DNA of 64,000 nt, from the NCBI GenBank assembly GCA_046328525.1, contig JAXLWK010000004.1:496001-560000 (forward strand). Direction: 5' to 3'. Position 1 is the stretch's first letter; each line of letters starts with the position of its first letter. The translations under genes and the position numbers were made by a program. The notes under the pieces are model-generated. The model was not told where the DNA came from and made no database searches. It worked only from the letters and a program-made list of their open reading frames with translations. This DNA is from JBDHWG01 sp046328525 (GTDB taxonomy: Bacteria; Chloroflexota; Anaerolineae; Epilineales; JAHCIE01). This document shows positions 31,081 to 39,887 of the stretch, piece after piece.

Positions 31081-32250
31081 CTACCCCTTCACCGAGCCGG
31101 CCATCAGGCCGCGCACGAAGTAGCGCTGCAGCGAGAAGAACACCACCAGCGGCAGGATCATCGAGACGAACGCGCCCGCCGTCAGCAGGTGCCAGTCGTT
31201 ACCGCGCGTGCCGACCATGTCGGCCAGGCGCATCGTGAGCACCTGCACGTCCGGCTTTGCGCCGATGAAGATCAACGCCACCAGGTAGTCATTCCACGTC
31301 CACAGGAACTGGAAGATGGCGAACGACGCCAGCGCCGGCACCGATAGGGGCAGGATAAGCTGGGTGAAGATGGTGAAGTGGGACGCCCCGTCAATGAACG
31401 CCGACTCCAGGATGTCGCGCGGCAGGGTGCTGATGTAGCTGTATAAGAGGTACGTCGCCAGGGGCAGGCCGAAGCCGGTGTGCGCCAGCCAGATGCCCAG
31501 GAACGTGCCGTTCAGGCTCAGCTTCACGTAGTCCGTCAGGATCGGCACCAGGGCCACCTGGAGCGGCACCACAAGCAGCGCGATGACCAGGATGAAGAAC
31601 CAGCGGCGCAGGGGAAAGCGCATCCACGCGAAGCCGTAGGCCGCGAACGCCGCAATGAGGATCGGAATCACGGTCGCCGGGACGGTCACGATGATGCTGT
31701 TGATGAACGCGTTGGTGAAGTTCGTGCCCGTTTCCGTTACCACCGAGCCGTCCGGCTGCTTGATGTCATAGCTCGTCGTGCCCAGCACCTGCTGGTAGTT
31801 CTCCAGGGTGAAGTTGGTGTTGGCGACCCACTGGCGCTGCTGGACGGCGATCTCACCCGTGCGGCGGTTGCCGACCCAGACCAGTTTGTATTCGCCGCCA
31901 GGCAGGGTGACGCCGTCGCGGAACTGCTCAAAGGTCCCCACGGCCGCCTCGGGCGAGCCGGGTGGAACGATTTTCATGGTCCCGTTGCGGTCCCCGGCGT
32001 TGTCGGGTACCGGGAAGGTCGCCACAGTCACGTAGTCGCGGTGGGGGAAGATCGTCCACCAGCCCGACGTCTGGATGTCAAAGCGGGTGCGGAAGGACGA
32101 GATGAACAGGCCCACCGTCGGGATGATCCAGACCAGCATCAGCAGTATCAGGACGCCGTTGACGAAGATCTGCCCCCACGGCGACTTGCGCTTGCGCTTG
32201 GTGGCCGTAGTGACGGCGGGCTGAGCTTGCGTTGCAGTAGCAGTAGCCAT
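31081..32250 (-). CDS. Sugar ABC transporter permease (MalG/AraQ type)
   Basis: A 389-residue CUT1-family permease. One N-terminal span lies near residues 28-50, and a large extracytoplasmic insertion near 55-165 is longer than usual. The remaining spans carry the EAA loop ILESAFIDGASHFTIFTQLILPLSVPALA near 287-315. It partners with the following MalF-type permease. Its ATG overlaps the stop of that gene by one base (TAATG). No ATPase gene is present; CUT1 systems often share one MsmX-type ATPase. Confidence 0.93.
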   Translation of the reverse strand: MATATATQAQPAVTTATKRKRKSPWGQIFVNGVLILLMLVWIIPTVGLFISSFRTRFDIQTSGWWTIFPHRDYVTVATFPVPDNAGDRNGTMKIVPPGSPEAAVGTFEQFRDGVTLPGGEYKLVWVGNRRTGEIAVQQRQWVANTNFTLENYQQVLGTTSYDIKQPDGSVVTETGTNFTNAFINSIIVTVPATVIPILIAAFAAYGFAWMRFPLRRWFFILVIALLVVPLQVALVPILTDYVKLSLNGTFLGIWLAHTGFGLPLATYLLYSYISTLPRDILESAFIDGASHFTIFTQLILPLSVPALASFAIFQFLWTWNDYLVALIFIGAKPDVQVLTMRLADMVGTRGNDWHLLTAGAFVSMILPLVVFFSLQRYFVRGLMAGSVKG

Positions 32251-33410
32251 TAGAACGCCTCCCTCTCGCTAAACCCGCGCAGGTTGTAGATCATCACCGG
32301 AATCACGCAGATCAGCAGCACAATCGCGATGGCCGAGCCAGTGCCGGAGTTCTGCGCCGTGAAGTACTCGCGGTAGTACTGCGTCGCAATCACCTGGGTG
32401 TTGAACTGGCCGCCCGTCATGACCCAGACCACGTCGAAGATCTTGAGGGTGAAGATGATGACCGTCGTGCCGACCGCGATGATCGTGCCCATGATGGAGG
32501 GGATCATGATGCGGAAGAACACCTGGAACTCATTCGCGCCGTCCACACGTCCGGCTTCGATCATGTCGGTCGGAATGCCCTTGATGGCCGCCGAGAAGAG
32601 CACCATGCAGTAGCCCGTCTGGAGCCAGATCATCACGGCAATCAGGAACAGGTTGTTCCACGGGCTGAGCTGCGCCGAGGCCGTCCAGGCGACAGGGTCA
32701 TTCCCCGTCAGACCGGTGTAGATGGCGTTCAGCAGGCCGATGTTGGGGTTGACCGCGTAGATGAGCTTGAAAATGATGGACGCGCCGACCATCGAGATCG
32801 CCATGGGCATGAAGATGAGCGCCTTGGCCGCCGTCTCGTATCGGCTGCGGTCCGCCAGCACCGCCACGAGCAAGCCCAGGACGAGACAGAATGACGCGCC
32901 GAAGATGATCCACAGGATGTTGTTGAAGAAGGCCGTGAACATCGAGCGGTCGGTGAATACCTCGACGTAGTTCTGCAGACCGACGAAGTTTTCGCCGGTT
33001 GGCCCCATCAGGCTCAGCTCGAACGTGCGGATCGCCGGCAGGGCCAGATACCACGCGAGAATGGCGATGGCCGGACCGACGAACACGAACGGCTGAACGC
33101 GCGAGACGACGCCCCCGCCCATGCGCTCGACGACCCAGTTCGCCACCCAGTACAGGAGCGCGACGCCGCCGACACCCCAGATGATGGCAATGATGGCGAC
33201 GACGGCTTTCGGCGCGTCGGTGTCGCGGAGGAAGAGGAATCCTTCATACAGGACGAAGAACGCAATCAGGGGAATCGCAATCGAGATCAGGATACGGCCG
33301 ATGTTGGTCCCCAGCCAGGCGAGGCCGCCCTGCGGCTTGCCGGAGCCTGGCGGCGTCGCGATGGGCGCCGGAATCTTTTGCGGAGTTACCTCGACAAACT
33401 GGTCATCCAT
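32250..33410 (-). CDS. Sugar ABC transporter permease (MalF type)
   Basis: A 386-residue CUT1 permease with a Pro-rich N terminus, about eight membrane spans and the EAA loop IEAGRVDGANEFQVFFRIMIPSIMG near residues 284-308. AGGAGGG lies before the ATG. It lies between the binding lipoprotein gene and the MalG-type permease gene. Together these import the sugar, probably sucrose or a related glucoside, used by the downstream enzymes. Confidence 0.93.
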   Translation of the reverse strand: MDDQFVEVTPQKIPAPIATPPGSGKPQGGLAWLGTNIGRILISIAIPLIAFFVLYEGFLFLRDTDAPKAVVAIIAIIWGVGGVALLYWVANWVVERMGGGVVSRVQPFVFVGPAIAILAWYLALPAIRTFELSLMGPTGENFVGLQNYVEVFTDRSMFTAFFNNILWIIFGASFCLVLGLLVAVLADRSRYETAAKALIFMPMAISMVGASIIFKLIYAVNPNIGLLNAIYTGLTGNDPVAWTASAQLSPWNNLFLIAVMIWLQTGYCMVLFSAAIKGIPTDMIEAGRVDGANEFQVFFRIMIPSIMGTIIAVGTTVIIFTLKIFDVVWVMTGGQFNTQVIATQYYREYFTAQNSGTGSAIAIVLLICVIPVMIYNLRGFSEREAF

Positions 33411-33499
33411 CCTGCCCTCCTCTGTGGCGGGAGACAGATTCCTGCTACATCATCAGAAGACCCGTTCAGTAGGGGGCGATCCCTTGTGGTCGCCCTAGT

Positions 33500-33603
33500 C
33501 GCCCAGGGTAGCCACGAGGGCTACCCCTACGAGCGACTTACCTTGTGGTAGCGACTTCAGTCGCTCCGAGAAACGACTGAAGTCGTTACTCCCTGTACGA
33601 CCG
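33500..33603. repeat. Family E repeat and a GGGTAGCC hairpin between operon genes
   Basis: First GGGTAGCC/GGCTACCC, then GTAGCGACTTCAGTCGCT and ACGACTGAAGTCGTTAC. The ACTGAAGTCG word recurs at 37941-38000. A stable hairpin here, between the lipoprotein gene and the permeases, could favour higher lipoprotein levels by stabilising or trimming the transcript. Confidence 0.7.
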
Positions 33604-33605
33604 AC

Positions 33606-35186
33606 TTACCGCGGCCAGGAGGCGTCAATCTCCTTGAGCACCGTGTCGAGCGGCGCGGCCCCGGACAACCAGTCGGTCATGCCCTTCCAGAACGACCCCG
33701 CGCCGACCTTACCCGGCATCAGGTCCGAGCCGTCGAAGCGGACGACGGTCGAGCCCTGGTAGATGCCGGCGATCTTCTTCTCGACCGGATCGCCGTACCA
33801 GTCCAGACACACGTCCTTCTGCGGGCCGAGCGCGCCGCCGGCCGCCAGCCAGCCCTTGACGCCGTCGCCGGTGGAGAACCACTGCATCACGGCCTTGGTC
33901 GCGGGCTTGTCGTTCGTCGCTGCCATCAGGTCGCCGGCCACCAGGAACGGCTTGCCCTGGGCCGAGTCAATCGGCGGCAGGTAGAAGAAGTCGTAGTCCG
34001 TCAGCGCCTTGACCGTCTTGGGGAAGAAGGCCATGATGAAGTTGCCCTGCTTGTGCAGCCAGCACTTCGGCGGAGTCTGGAACATGCCGGCGGGCGCATC
34101 GCCGAAGTTCGTCGTGACGATCTTGGCGCGGCCGCCCTGGACGTACTTGTCGTTCAGCCAGATCTTCGACATGACATCAATGGCCTTGCGCACCTCGGGC
34201 GAGTCAAACTTCAGGTCGCCCGTGACCCACTTGTCGTAGTTCTGGGGCGAGGTCGTGCGCAGCATGATGCCCTCGATCCAGTCGGTGGCCGGCCAGCCGG
34301 TGGCCGCGCCCGACTCGATGCCGACGCACCACGGCGTGTCGCCGTCCTTCGCGATCTGGTCCGTCAGCGCCATCATCTCGTCCCAGGTGGTCGGAACCTT
34401 GTAGCCGGCCTTGTCGAAGGCGGCCTTCGGATACCACACCAGGTCCTTACCGTTGAAGCGCTGCCAGACGCCCCCCGTCACCGGCTTGCCGTCGGAGCCG
34501 GGCATCTGCGCCATGTCAATCCACGACTGGAGGTAGTTCTCCTTCAGCCAGGCGTCGGGGATGCCGAGCTTGCTCGTCGGGACGAGCTTGCCCTGCTTCA
34601 TGAACGTCGCGGCCAGACCCGGCTGCGGGAAGTCAATGATATCCGGGGCGTCGGCGGCGGCGATGCGCGCCGCGATGGTCGCCTCGAACTCCTTGGAGCC
34701 GGCGTACTGGATATCAATGCCCGTCGCGTCCTCGAACTTCTTGATCGAGTTGTTGAAGCGGGCTTCGTCCTCGCCGGTGAAGGGGCCGGTCATCGTGACC
34801 TTCTGGCCCTTGTACTTGCCGGCATAGGCGTCGGCCAGCTCGTTCAGGCCCTTGGACCGGGCGCCGGCCTCGCTCGCGCCGATCGAGTCCTTGCACGCGC
34901 CGCCGGCCGCGCCGGCTGCTGCTGCCAGGGTCGGGGCGGCTGTCGCCGCGGCCTTCGCCGCCGCCGCTACCGTCGGGGCGACTGTCGCCGCCGCCGCTTT
35001 CGGGGCCTCCGTCGGGGCGGCCGCTTTCGGCGCTTCGGTCGGCGCCGCGGCCTTCGGCTGAGCGGCCGCCGGGGCGGCCGTGGGCGCAGCAGCCGGCTGG
35101 GCCGGGGCGGCCGCGCCGCCGCACGCGCTGACGATGACCGCCAGGATGGCGACTGTCAGCAACACGAACCACATACGTCGTGACAT
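33606..35186 (-). CDS. Sugar ABC transporter substrate-binding lipoprotein
   Basis: A 526-residue binding protein of the CUT1 (SBP_bac_1) type. The signal peptide ends in a lipobox, VSAC, with Cys22 as the lipid anchor. An Ala/Pro/Thr-rich linker follows (about 25-100), then a two-lobed binding domain (GPFTGEDEARFNNSIKKFEDATGIDIQYAG, then WFSTGDGVKGWLAAGGALG). The long linker is typical of Chloroflexota surface proteins. AAGGAGG decides the ATG. Repeat words KAAAPTEAP in the linker suggest slippage. It is the first gene of the transporter unit, just downstream of the LacI gene. Confidence 0.93.
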   Translation of the reverse strand: MSRRMWFVLLTVAILAVIVSACGGAAAPAQPAAAPTAAPAAAQPKAAAPTEAPKAAAPTEAPKAAAATVAPTVAAAAKAAATAAPTLAAAAGAAGGACKDSIGASEAGARSKGLNELADAYAGKYKGQKVTMTGPFTGEDEARFNNSIKKFEDATGIDIQYAGSKEFEATIAARIAAADAPDIIDFPQPGLAATFMKQGKLVPTSKLGIPDAWLKENYLQSWIDMAQMPGSDGKPVTGGVWQRFNGKDLVWYPKAAFDKAGYKVPTTWDEMMALTDQIAKDGDTPWCVGIESGAATGWPATDWIEGIMLRTTSPQNYDKWVTGDLKFDSPEVRKAIDVMSKIWLNDKYVQGGRAKIVTTNFGDAPAGMFQTPPKCWLHKQGNFIMAFFPKTVKALTDYDFFYLPPIDSAQGKPFLVAGDLMAATNDKPATKAVMQWFSTGDGVKGWLAAGGALGPQKDVCLDWYGDPVEKKIAGIYQGSTVVRFDGSDLMPGKVGAGSFWKGMTDWLSGAAPLDTVLKEIDASWPR

Positions 35187-35242
35187 CGGGTTCCTCCTTA
35201 GTGATTTACCGTCCGGTCTGACGGTGGATACACATAGTTTGA

Positions 35243-35270
35243 ATGATATGCAGATGCGCAAACTTGGCAA
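35243..35270 (-). promoter_or_regulatory. Putative promoter of the sugar transporter operon
   Basis: On the minus strand TTGCCA (35270-35265), a 16-base spacer and TATCAT (35248-35243). An imperfect palindrome, CATAGTTTG with AATGATATG (35233-35250), overlaps the -10 and could be a regulator site. Confidence 0.5.
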
Positions 35271-35332
35271 CACGTTTCGGGCATCACGTCATCTCCACCT
35301 CCTACCAGGCCAAAAGGGGTGAGGGATGAGTC

Positions 35333-36328
35333 TCACGCCGTCTCCCTCACCACGAGGGTGAGCGGCAGGCGCACGTGCTGCACCGGACGCGAGGGGTCCG
35401 CGAGGCGGCCCAGCACCAGCTCGACCGCGATGCGCCCCGACTCTTGCAGCGGCTGCCGCACCGTCGTCAGGCCGATATACTCCGACACCTCGATGTCGTC
35501 GAACCCGATGACCGCCAGGTCGTCCGGCGCCTTGAGGCCGCGGTCTCGCGCCGCCTTCAGCGCGCCCATCGCCTGGGTATCGCTGGCCGCGAAGATCGCG
35601 TCCGGCGGACGCGGCAGGTCCAGCAGGCGCAGGGTCGCCTGGCGCGCTGTCTCCAGCCCGTGGGGCGCCAGCCCTAGATATTCATCCGGCACGGAGTGGC
35701 CGGCGTCCAGCAGCGCGCGGCGATAGCCGGCCAGCCGCGTATCGCTCGGGTGGATCGCGTAGTCCGGCAGCTCGCTGTCGCCGACAAAGGCGCAGCGCCG
35801 ACGGCCGGTCGCCAGGAAGTGCGCCGCCGCCAGGCGGCCGCCCTCGGCATCGTCTATCTCGATACTGTTGAATCCGTTGTGGCTGAACTCGACCAGGGCG
35901 GCCTCGATGCGCGCGTCCGCCAGGCGGCGGGCCATGCCGTCGTCGAACGGCAGCGCCATGATCACCAGGCCGTCGACCCGCCGCGTGACAACGATGCTCG
36001 TGAGGTTGGCATCGCGCTGCGCCGCCGCGTCCACCGCGTAGACGACGAACTCGTAGCTGGCCCCGGCCAGCGCCGTCGCCACGCCGCGCAGCCGTTCCAC
36101 GAAGGACGGGTAGGTGAAGAACGGGGCGAGCACGCCGATGCGGCCGCTCGTCTTGCGCGCCCGCGCCGTCGCCTCGGCGTTCGGCACGAAGCCGAGGGCG
36201 TCAATCGCGGCGATGACCCGCGCCCGCGTGGCAGGATTGACCTTGTCCGGCGTGTTGAGCACGCGCGAGACCGTGGCTATGCTGACATTTGCGTGTCGGG
36301 CGACGTCGTAGACAGTGGCCTCAGCCAT
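35333..36328 (-). CDS. LacI family transcriptional regulator
   Basis: A 331-residue repressor. The N-terminal helix-turn-helix reads TVYDVARHANVSIATVSRVLN, and the periplasmic-binding-type effector domain follows (IGVLAPFFTYPSFVERLRG, VIGFDDIEVSEYIGLTTVRQP). It probably senses the imported sugar or its phosphate and controls the downstream transporter, kinase and amylosucrase genes, which lie on the same strand. An operator-like palindrome sits 70 bases upstream, indicating autoregulation. The ATG at 36328 gives the canonical LacI N terminus. Confidence 0.95.
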   Translation of the reverse strand: MAEATVYDVARHANVSIATVSRVLNTPDKVNPATRARVIAAIDALGFVPNAEATARARKTSGRIGVLAPFFTYPSFVERLRGVATALAGASYEFVVYAVDAAAQRDANLTSIVVTRRVDGLVIMALPFDDGMARRLADARIEAALVEFSHNGFNSIEIDDAEGGRLAAAHFLATGRRRCAFVGDSELPDYAIHPSDTRLAGYRRALLDAGHSVPDEYLGLAPHGLETARQATLRLLDLPRPPDAIFAASDTQAMGALKAARDRGLKAPDDLAVIGFDDIEVSEYIGLTTVRQPLQESGRIAVELVLGRLADPSRPVQHVRLPLTLVVRETA

Positions 36329-36396
36329 CGCATTCCCACCCTGGGGCAAGCCGCGGCGACGCGGACAGATCATACTGCACTTGCGGTTTTAGGGGG

Positions 36397-36426
36397 TTGA
36401 AAGTGGTTTTATGAAAGCACTTTCAA
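36397..36426 (-). promoter_or_regulatory. LacI-type operator upstream of its own gene
   Basis: TTGAAAGTG (36397-36405) and CACTTTCAA (36418-36426) form a perfect 9-base inverted repeat. Nested within is TGAAAGCACTTTCA (36412-36425), close to the TGAAAGCGCTTTCA form bound by many LacI proteins. Confidence 0.75.
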
Positions 36427-36507
36427 AAGCATTGTAGCGCAAGAAATGCGCCTTGTCAAGGGGTTTTCGGTACGAATTCTGGGACCGACGGCAATTTTCG
36501 CGGAGAC

Positions 36508-36692
36508 CGTCATTGCGAGACCCCCATGCCGGGTGACGGCATGCGCCGACACGAGAACACGGCCAAAGCGTCATTGCGAGCGTCAGCGAAGCAATCCCAC
36601 GCCCTTGCGACAGATGGTCTGCTGCGAGAAGAGCAGGCTTCTTACCCATCGAGGGATTGCTTCGTCGTCCTATCGTCCTCCTCGCAATGACG
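36508..36692. repeat. Repeat family B, copy 2 (composite)
   Basis: The core palindrome (GTCATTGCGAG to CTCGCAATGAC) carries the same outer 65-base module as copy 1, with matching GTGACGGCAT and GCCAA words. The central loop is longer than in copy 1. Confidence 0.85.
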
Positions 36693-36714
36693 GCGTGTCC
36701 TATGTGTTCTGAGC

Positions 36715-36826
36715 AGCGTCAGCGAAGCAATCTCCCGCCCTTGCGAAAGACAGTCTGAGCGGCGCCGGCCTGCACTTCGCCTAGTGAGAGATTGCTTCGG
36801 CGGCAAGGCCCGCCTCGCAATGACTC
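36715..36826. repeat. Repeat family B, copy 3
   Basis: Begins directly at GCGTCAGCGAAGCAATCTC, without the leading GTCATTGCGA, and ends CTCGCAATGAC. It stands in tandem with copy 2; together they fill the gap between the LacI operator and rfbB. No gene is seen there. Confidence 0.8.
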
Positions 36827-36890
36827 TTCTCAAGCATGGGTAACAAATGAGCAACATCCCTGCCACGGATGAACCGGCCGTCGCGCCGCG

Positions 36891-37925
36891 CTACTCGCCT
36901 ACCTTCAGCACGGCGCGGCTGCCGTATTGCCGCGCGTAGTACTCCTGGAACTCGCCCGATTTGATGGGCCGCCACCACCACTCATTGTCCCGATACCAGT
37001 CCACCGTCAGCGCGACGGCCTCCTGGCACGTGTGGCGCGGCTGCCAGCCCAGGGCGCGCACCTTGTCCACGTTCAGGCTGTAGCGGCGGTCGTGGCCGGC
37101 GCGGTCCTCGACGAAGTGGATCAGCGAGCGCGGCTTGCCCAGGCGCTCCAGCACAATGTCCACCATCGCCAGGTTGGGAATCTCGTACCCCGTGCCGATG
37201 TTGTACACCTCGCCGATGTCGCCGCGCCGCACCACAATGTCCACCGCCTCGCAGTGGTCCACCACCCACTGATAGTCGCGCATCTGCTGGCCGTCGCCGT
37301 ACACCGGCAGTGGGATGTCGTCCAGGGCGTTGGTCACGAACAGCGGGACAGCCTTCTCCGGGTACTGGTACGGCCCGACGTTGTTTGCGCCCCGCGTGAT
37401 CGTCACCGGCAGGCCATACGTCACGTGGTACGCGAGGGCGAGCAGGTCGGCGCTGGCCTTGCTCGCCGCGTAGGGCGAGCGCGGCGCGACCCCATCCGTC
37501 TCCACCGACGCCCCATCGCGCACGTAGCCGTACACCTCGTCGGTGCTAATCTGATGGAAGCGCAGGTTGCCCAGCGCCCGCGCCGCCTCAAGCAGCGCAT
37601 ACGTGCCCAGGCAACTGGTGCGGATGAACGCGTCCGGGTCCAGGATGGAGCGGTCTACGTGGGTCTCAGCCGCGAAGTTGACGATGGTGTCTATGGCGTG
37701 GGCGCGCGCCGTCGCCTCGACCAGCGCGCGGTCCACGATGTCGCCCCGCACAAAGGCATAGCGCCCGCCGAAGCGCTCGGCCACGTCCTGGAGGTTCTGC
37801 AGACGGCCGGCGTAGGTAAGCTTGTCGTACACGACGACGGACAGGTCGTCGTAGGTCTCCAGCATATACCGCGTGAAGTTGGAGCCGATGAACCCGGCCC
37901 CACCCGTAATCAACACTCGCTGCAT
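36891..37925 (-). CDS. rfbB: dTDP-glucose 4,6-dehydratase
   Basis: A 344-residue extended SDR that converts dTDP-glucose to dTDP-4-keto-6-deoxyglucose, the second step toward dTDP-rhamnose and other deoxysugars. The NAD motif GGAGFIGSNF is at residues 8-17. The catalytic Tyr and Lys are in YAASK near 152-156, with STDEVYG before them. It lies 112 bases downstream of the nucleotidyltransferase gene that supplies its substrate. rfbC and rfbD are not in the window. Confidence 0.95.
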   Translation of the reverse strand: MQRVLITGGAGFIGSNFTRYMLETYDDLSVVVYDKLTYAGRLQNLQDVAERFGGRYAFVRGDIVDRALVEATARAHAIDTIVNFAAETHVDRSILDPDAFIRTSCLGTYALLEAARALGNLRFHQISTDEVYGYVRDGASVETDGVAPRSPYAASKASADLLALAYHVTYGLPVTITRGANNVGPYQYPEKAVPLFVTNALDDIPLPVYGDGQQMRDYQWVVDHCEAVDIVVRRGDIGEVYNIGTGYEIPNLAMVDIVLERLGKPRSLIHFVEDRAGHDRRYSLNVDKVRALGWQPRHTCQEAVALTVDWYRDNEWWWRPIKSGEFQEYYARQYGSRAVLKVGE

Positions 37926-37940
37926 TCTTTTTCTCCTTGC

Positions 37941-38000
37941 AGTAACGACCTCGGTCGTTTCTTCGGCCCCCGAACGACTGAAGTCGTCACTACATCTGGC
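37941..38000. repeat. Repeat family E, copy 2
   Basis: GTAACGACCTCGGTCGTTTC followed by GAACGACTGAAGTCGTCACTAC, two short hairpins. Related units lie at 33546-33603 and 63342-63371. It fills the short gap between the two dTDP-sugar genes. Confidence 0.7.
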
Positions 38001-38037
38001 CGCGCCCGTAGTAACGACCTTGGTGAAGTCTGGCGCG

Positions 38038-39102
38038 CTACAGCACGCCCACCGACGAGTAGTCGCCCAGGGTGAGCTTGTACGCCTTGGGCTTGATGGG
38101 TGAGCGGGCGATGGTGACGTTGCGCCCGACGAGGGAGTCCTCCAGCCGCGCCGGCAGGTCCTTGATGGCGCACCCCTCCAGGATAATAGAGTGCTCGATC
38201 TCGGAGTTCTCGACCACGCAGTGGTGGTACACCGCCGTGAACGGCCCGATGTACGAGTTGACGATGCGCGTCTCCTCGCCGATGATGGCCGGCCCGCGAA
38301 TGACCGAGTTGATGATCTCCGCGCCCTTCTCGACCGTCACCTTGCCCACGATCTGCGAGTCGCGGTCCACGTAGCCCTGGACGCTCGGCTCGATCTCCTC
38401 CAGCACCAGGCGGTTCGCCGCCAGCATGTCACTGGCCTTGCCGGTATCAATCCACCAGCCGGTGTGGATGTAGGGATGCACGCGGTAGTCATGCTGGACG
38501 AGCCACTGGATCGCGTCGGTGATCTCCAGCTCGCCGCGCCATGACGGCGCAATCGCGTTGACCGCCTCGAAGATGTGGCAGTCGAACATGTAGATGCCAA
38601 CCAGCGCCAGGTCGCTCGGCGGCACGCGCGGCTTCTCGACCAGCCGCACGATCTGCCCGTCCTCCACGACCGCCACGCCGTAGTGCTCCGGCTCCGCCAC
38701 CCGCGTCAGGACGATCTGCGCGTTCCAGTCGCTCGACGCGAACTCGCCGATGAGCCGGTTGATCCCGCCCTGGATGACGTTGTCGCCGAGGAACATGACA
38801 AATCGGTCGTCGCCGATGTACGGCCGGCTGATCTTCACGGCGTGGGCCAGGCCGAGGGGTGCGTCCTGGGGGATGTACTCGACGCGCACGCCGAAGCGCT
38901 TGCCGCTCCCCACCGCCGCCATGATCTCCTGCGCCGTGTCGCCGACCACGACGCCGACGTCGGTGATGCCGGCGTCGCGCACCGTCTCGATGACGCGGAA
39001 CAGCACCGGCTTGTTCGCCACCGGCACGAGCTGCTTGGCGCTCGTGAATGTAAAGGGCCGCAGCCGCGTCCCCTTGCCCCCGCTCAAAATCAGCGCTTTC
39101 AT
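38038..39102 (-). CDS. Glucose-1-phosphate thymidylyltransferase (long form)
   Basis: A 354-residue nucleotidyltransferase. The catalytic N-terminal domain begins MKALILSGGKGTRLRPFTFTSAKQLVPVANKP, the canonical pyrophosphorylase motif. The C-terminal third is a hexapeptide left-handed helix (IVGKVTVEKGAEIINSVIRG). The long form is common in Chloroflexota, actinobacteria and archaea. It makes dTDP-glucose for the dehydratase gene that follows. AAGGAAAG precedes the ATG. The longer open frame upstream overlaps the phosphatase gene and is not real. Confidence 0.93.
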   Translation of the reverse strand: MKALILSGGKGTRLRPFTFTSAKQLVPVANKPVLFRVIETVRDAGITDVGVVVGDTAQEIMAAVGSGKRFGVRVEYIPQDAPLGLAHAVKISRPYIGDDRFVMFLGDNVIQGGINRLIGEFASSDWNAQIVLTRVAEPEHYGVAVVEDGQIVRLVEKPRVPPSDLALVGIYMFDCHIFEAVNAIAPSWRGELEITDAIQWLVQHDYRVHPYIHTGWWIDTGKASDMLAANRLVLEEIEPSVQGYVDRDSQIVGKVTVEKGAEIINSVIRGPAIIGEETRIVNSYIGPFTAVYHHCVVENSEIEHSIILEGCAIKDLPARLEDSLVGRNVTIARSPIKPKAYKLTLGDYSSVGVL

Positions 39103-39122
39103 TTTTCTTTCCTTGAGGACCA

Positions 39123-39878
39123 CTATCCGAACGGCCAGCGGCGGCCAGGCTGCGCGGTCGGCGCCACAATGTCCCCCGGCTCGACGTCGGCCAGGATCGC
39201 CGCCGGATTGTCCTCGACCAGTGCCCGCGCCCCCGCCTCGCCCACGATCTTCGCCGCCGCCGCCCGCGCCCCCGGCAGGTTCGACGGCTGGCCGGGGCGG
39301 TGGCTGTCGCTGGCGATCAGGTGGGCGTGGCCGTGACGCAGCAGCGCCCCCGCCGCCTTCTGGATCTCGCGGCCGCCCCGCCCCGTCAGCGAGTACGCCG
39401 TGAGCTGCATCAGCACCCCGCGCTCGACCAGGGGCGCGACCCGCTCCGGATGAAGCTGCACGGCGCGGTAGCGCTCCGGGTGCGCCAGAATCGGCGTGAC
39501 GCCGCGCACCTGGAGCGCGAACAGTGTTTGCTCGGTGTACGGCGGCCAGATCTCGAACGGCAGCTCCACCAGCATGTAGCGCGTCCCCCCCAGAGTGAAC
39601 GCGACCTCCCGCTCGATGAGCGACGCCATGTCCGGCTCCAGGAACACCTCGATGCCGAGCGCCAGCCGCAGCGCGATGCCGGCCGCGTCCAGGGCGCTCT
39701 GCAATCGAGCCACCGCGACGGCCAGGGACGATTTCGGGATGTGCGGCTCGCTGTGGGGCGTGCAGGCCACGGTCGTGACACCGGCGGCGACCCACTCCCG
39801 CGCCATCGTCACCGACTCGTCCTGGGTGCGCGCGCCGTCGTCGAGACCGGGCAGAATGTGGGAGTGGAGGTCAATCAT
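39123..39878 (-). CDS. CpsB/CapC-type PHP-domain tyrosine phosphatase
   Basis: A 251-residue metal-dependent protein-tyrosine phosphatase. The PHP metal motif MIDLHSHILPGLDDGA is at the N terminus, TPHSEPH near residues 40-46, HPERY near 132-136 and SDSHRP near 188-193. It removes phosphate from the tyrosine kinase encoded just upstream and so sets exopolysaccharide chain export. It starts 9 bases after the kinase stop. Confidence 0.93.
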   Translation of the reverse strand: MIDLHSHILPGLDDGARTQDESVTMAREWVAAGVTTVACTPHSEPHIPKSSLAVAVARLQSALDAAGIALRLALGIEVFLEPDMASLIEREVAFTLGGTRYMLVELPFEIWPPYTEQTLFALQVRGVTPILAHPERYRAVQLHPERVAPLVERGVLMQLTAYSLTGRGGREIQKAAGALLRHGHAHLIASDSHRPGQPSNLPGARAAAAKIVGEAGARALVEDNPAAILADVEPGDIVAPTAQPGRRWPFG

Positions 39879-39887
39879 GGGGGCTTC

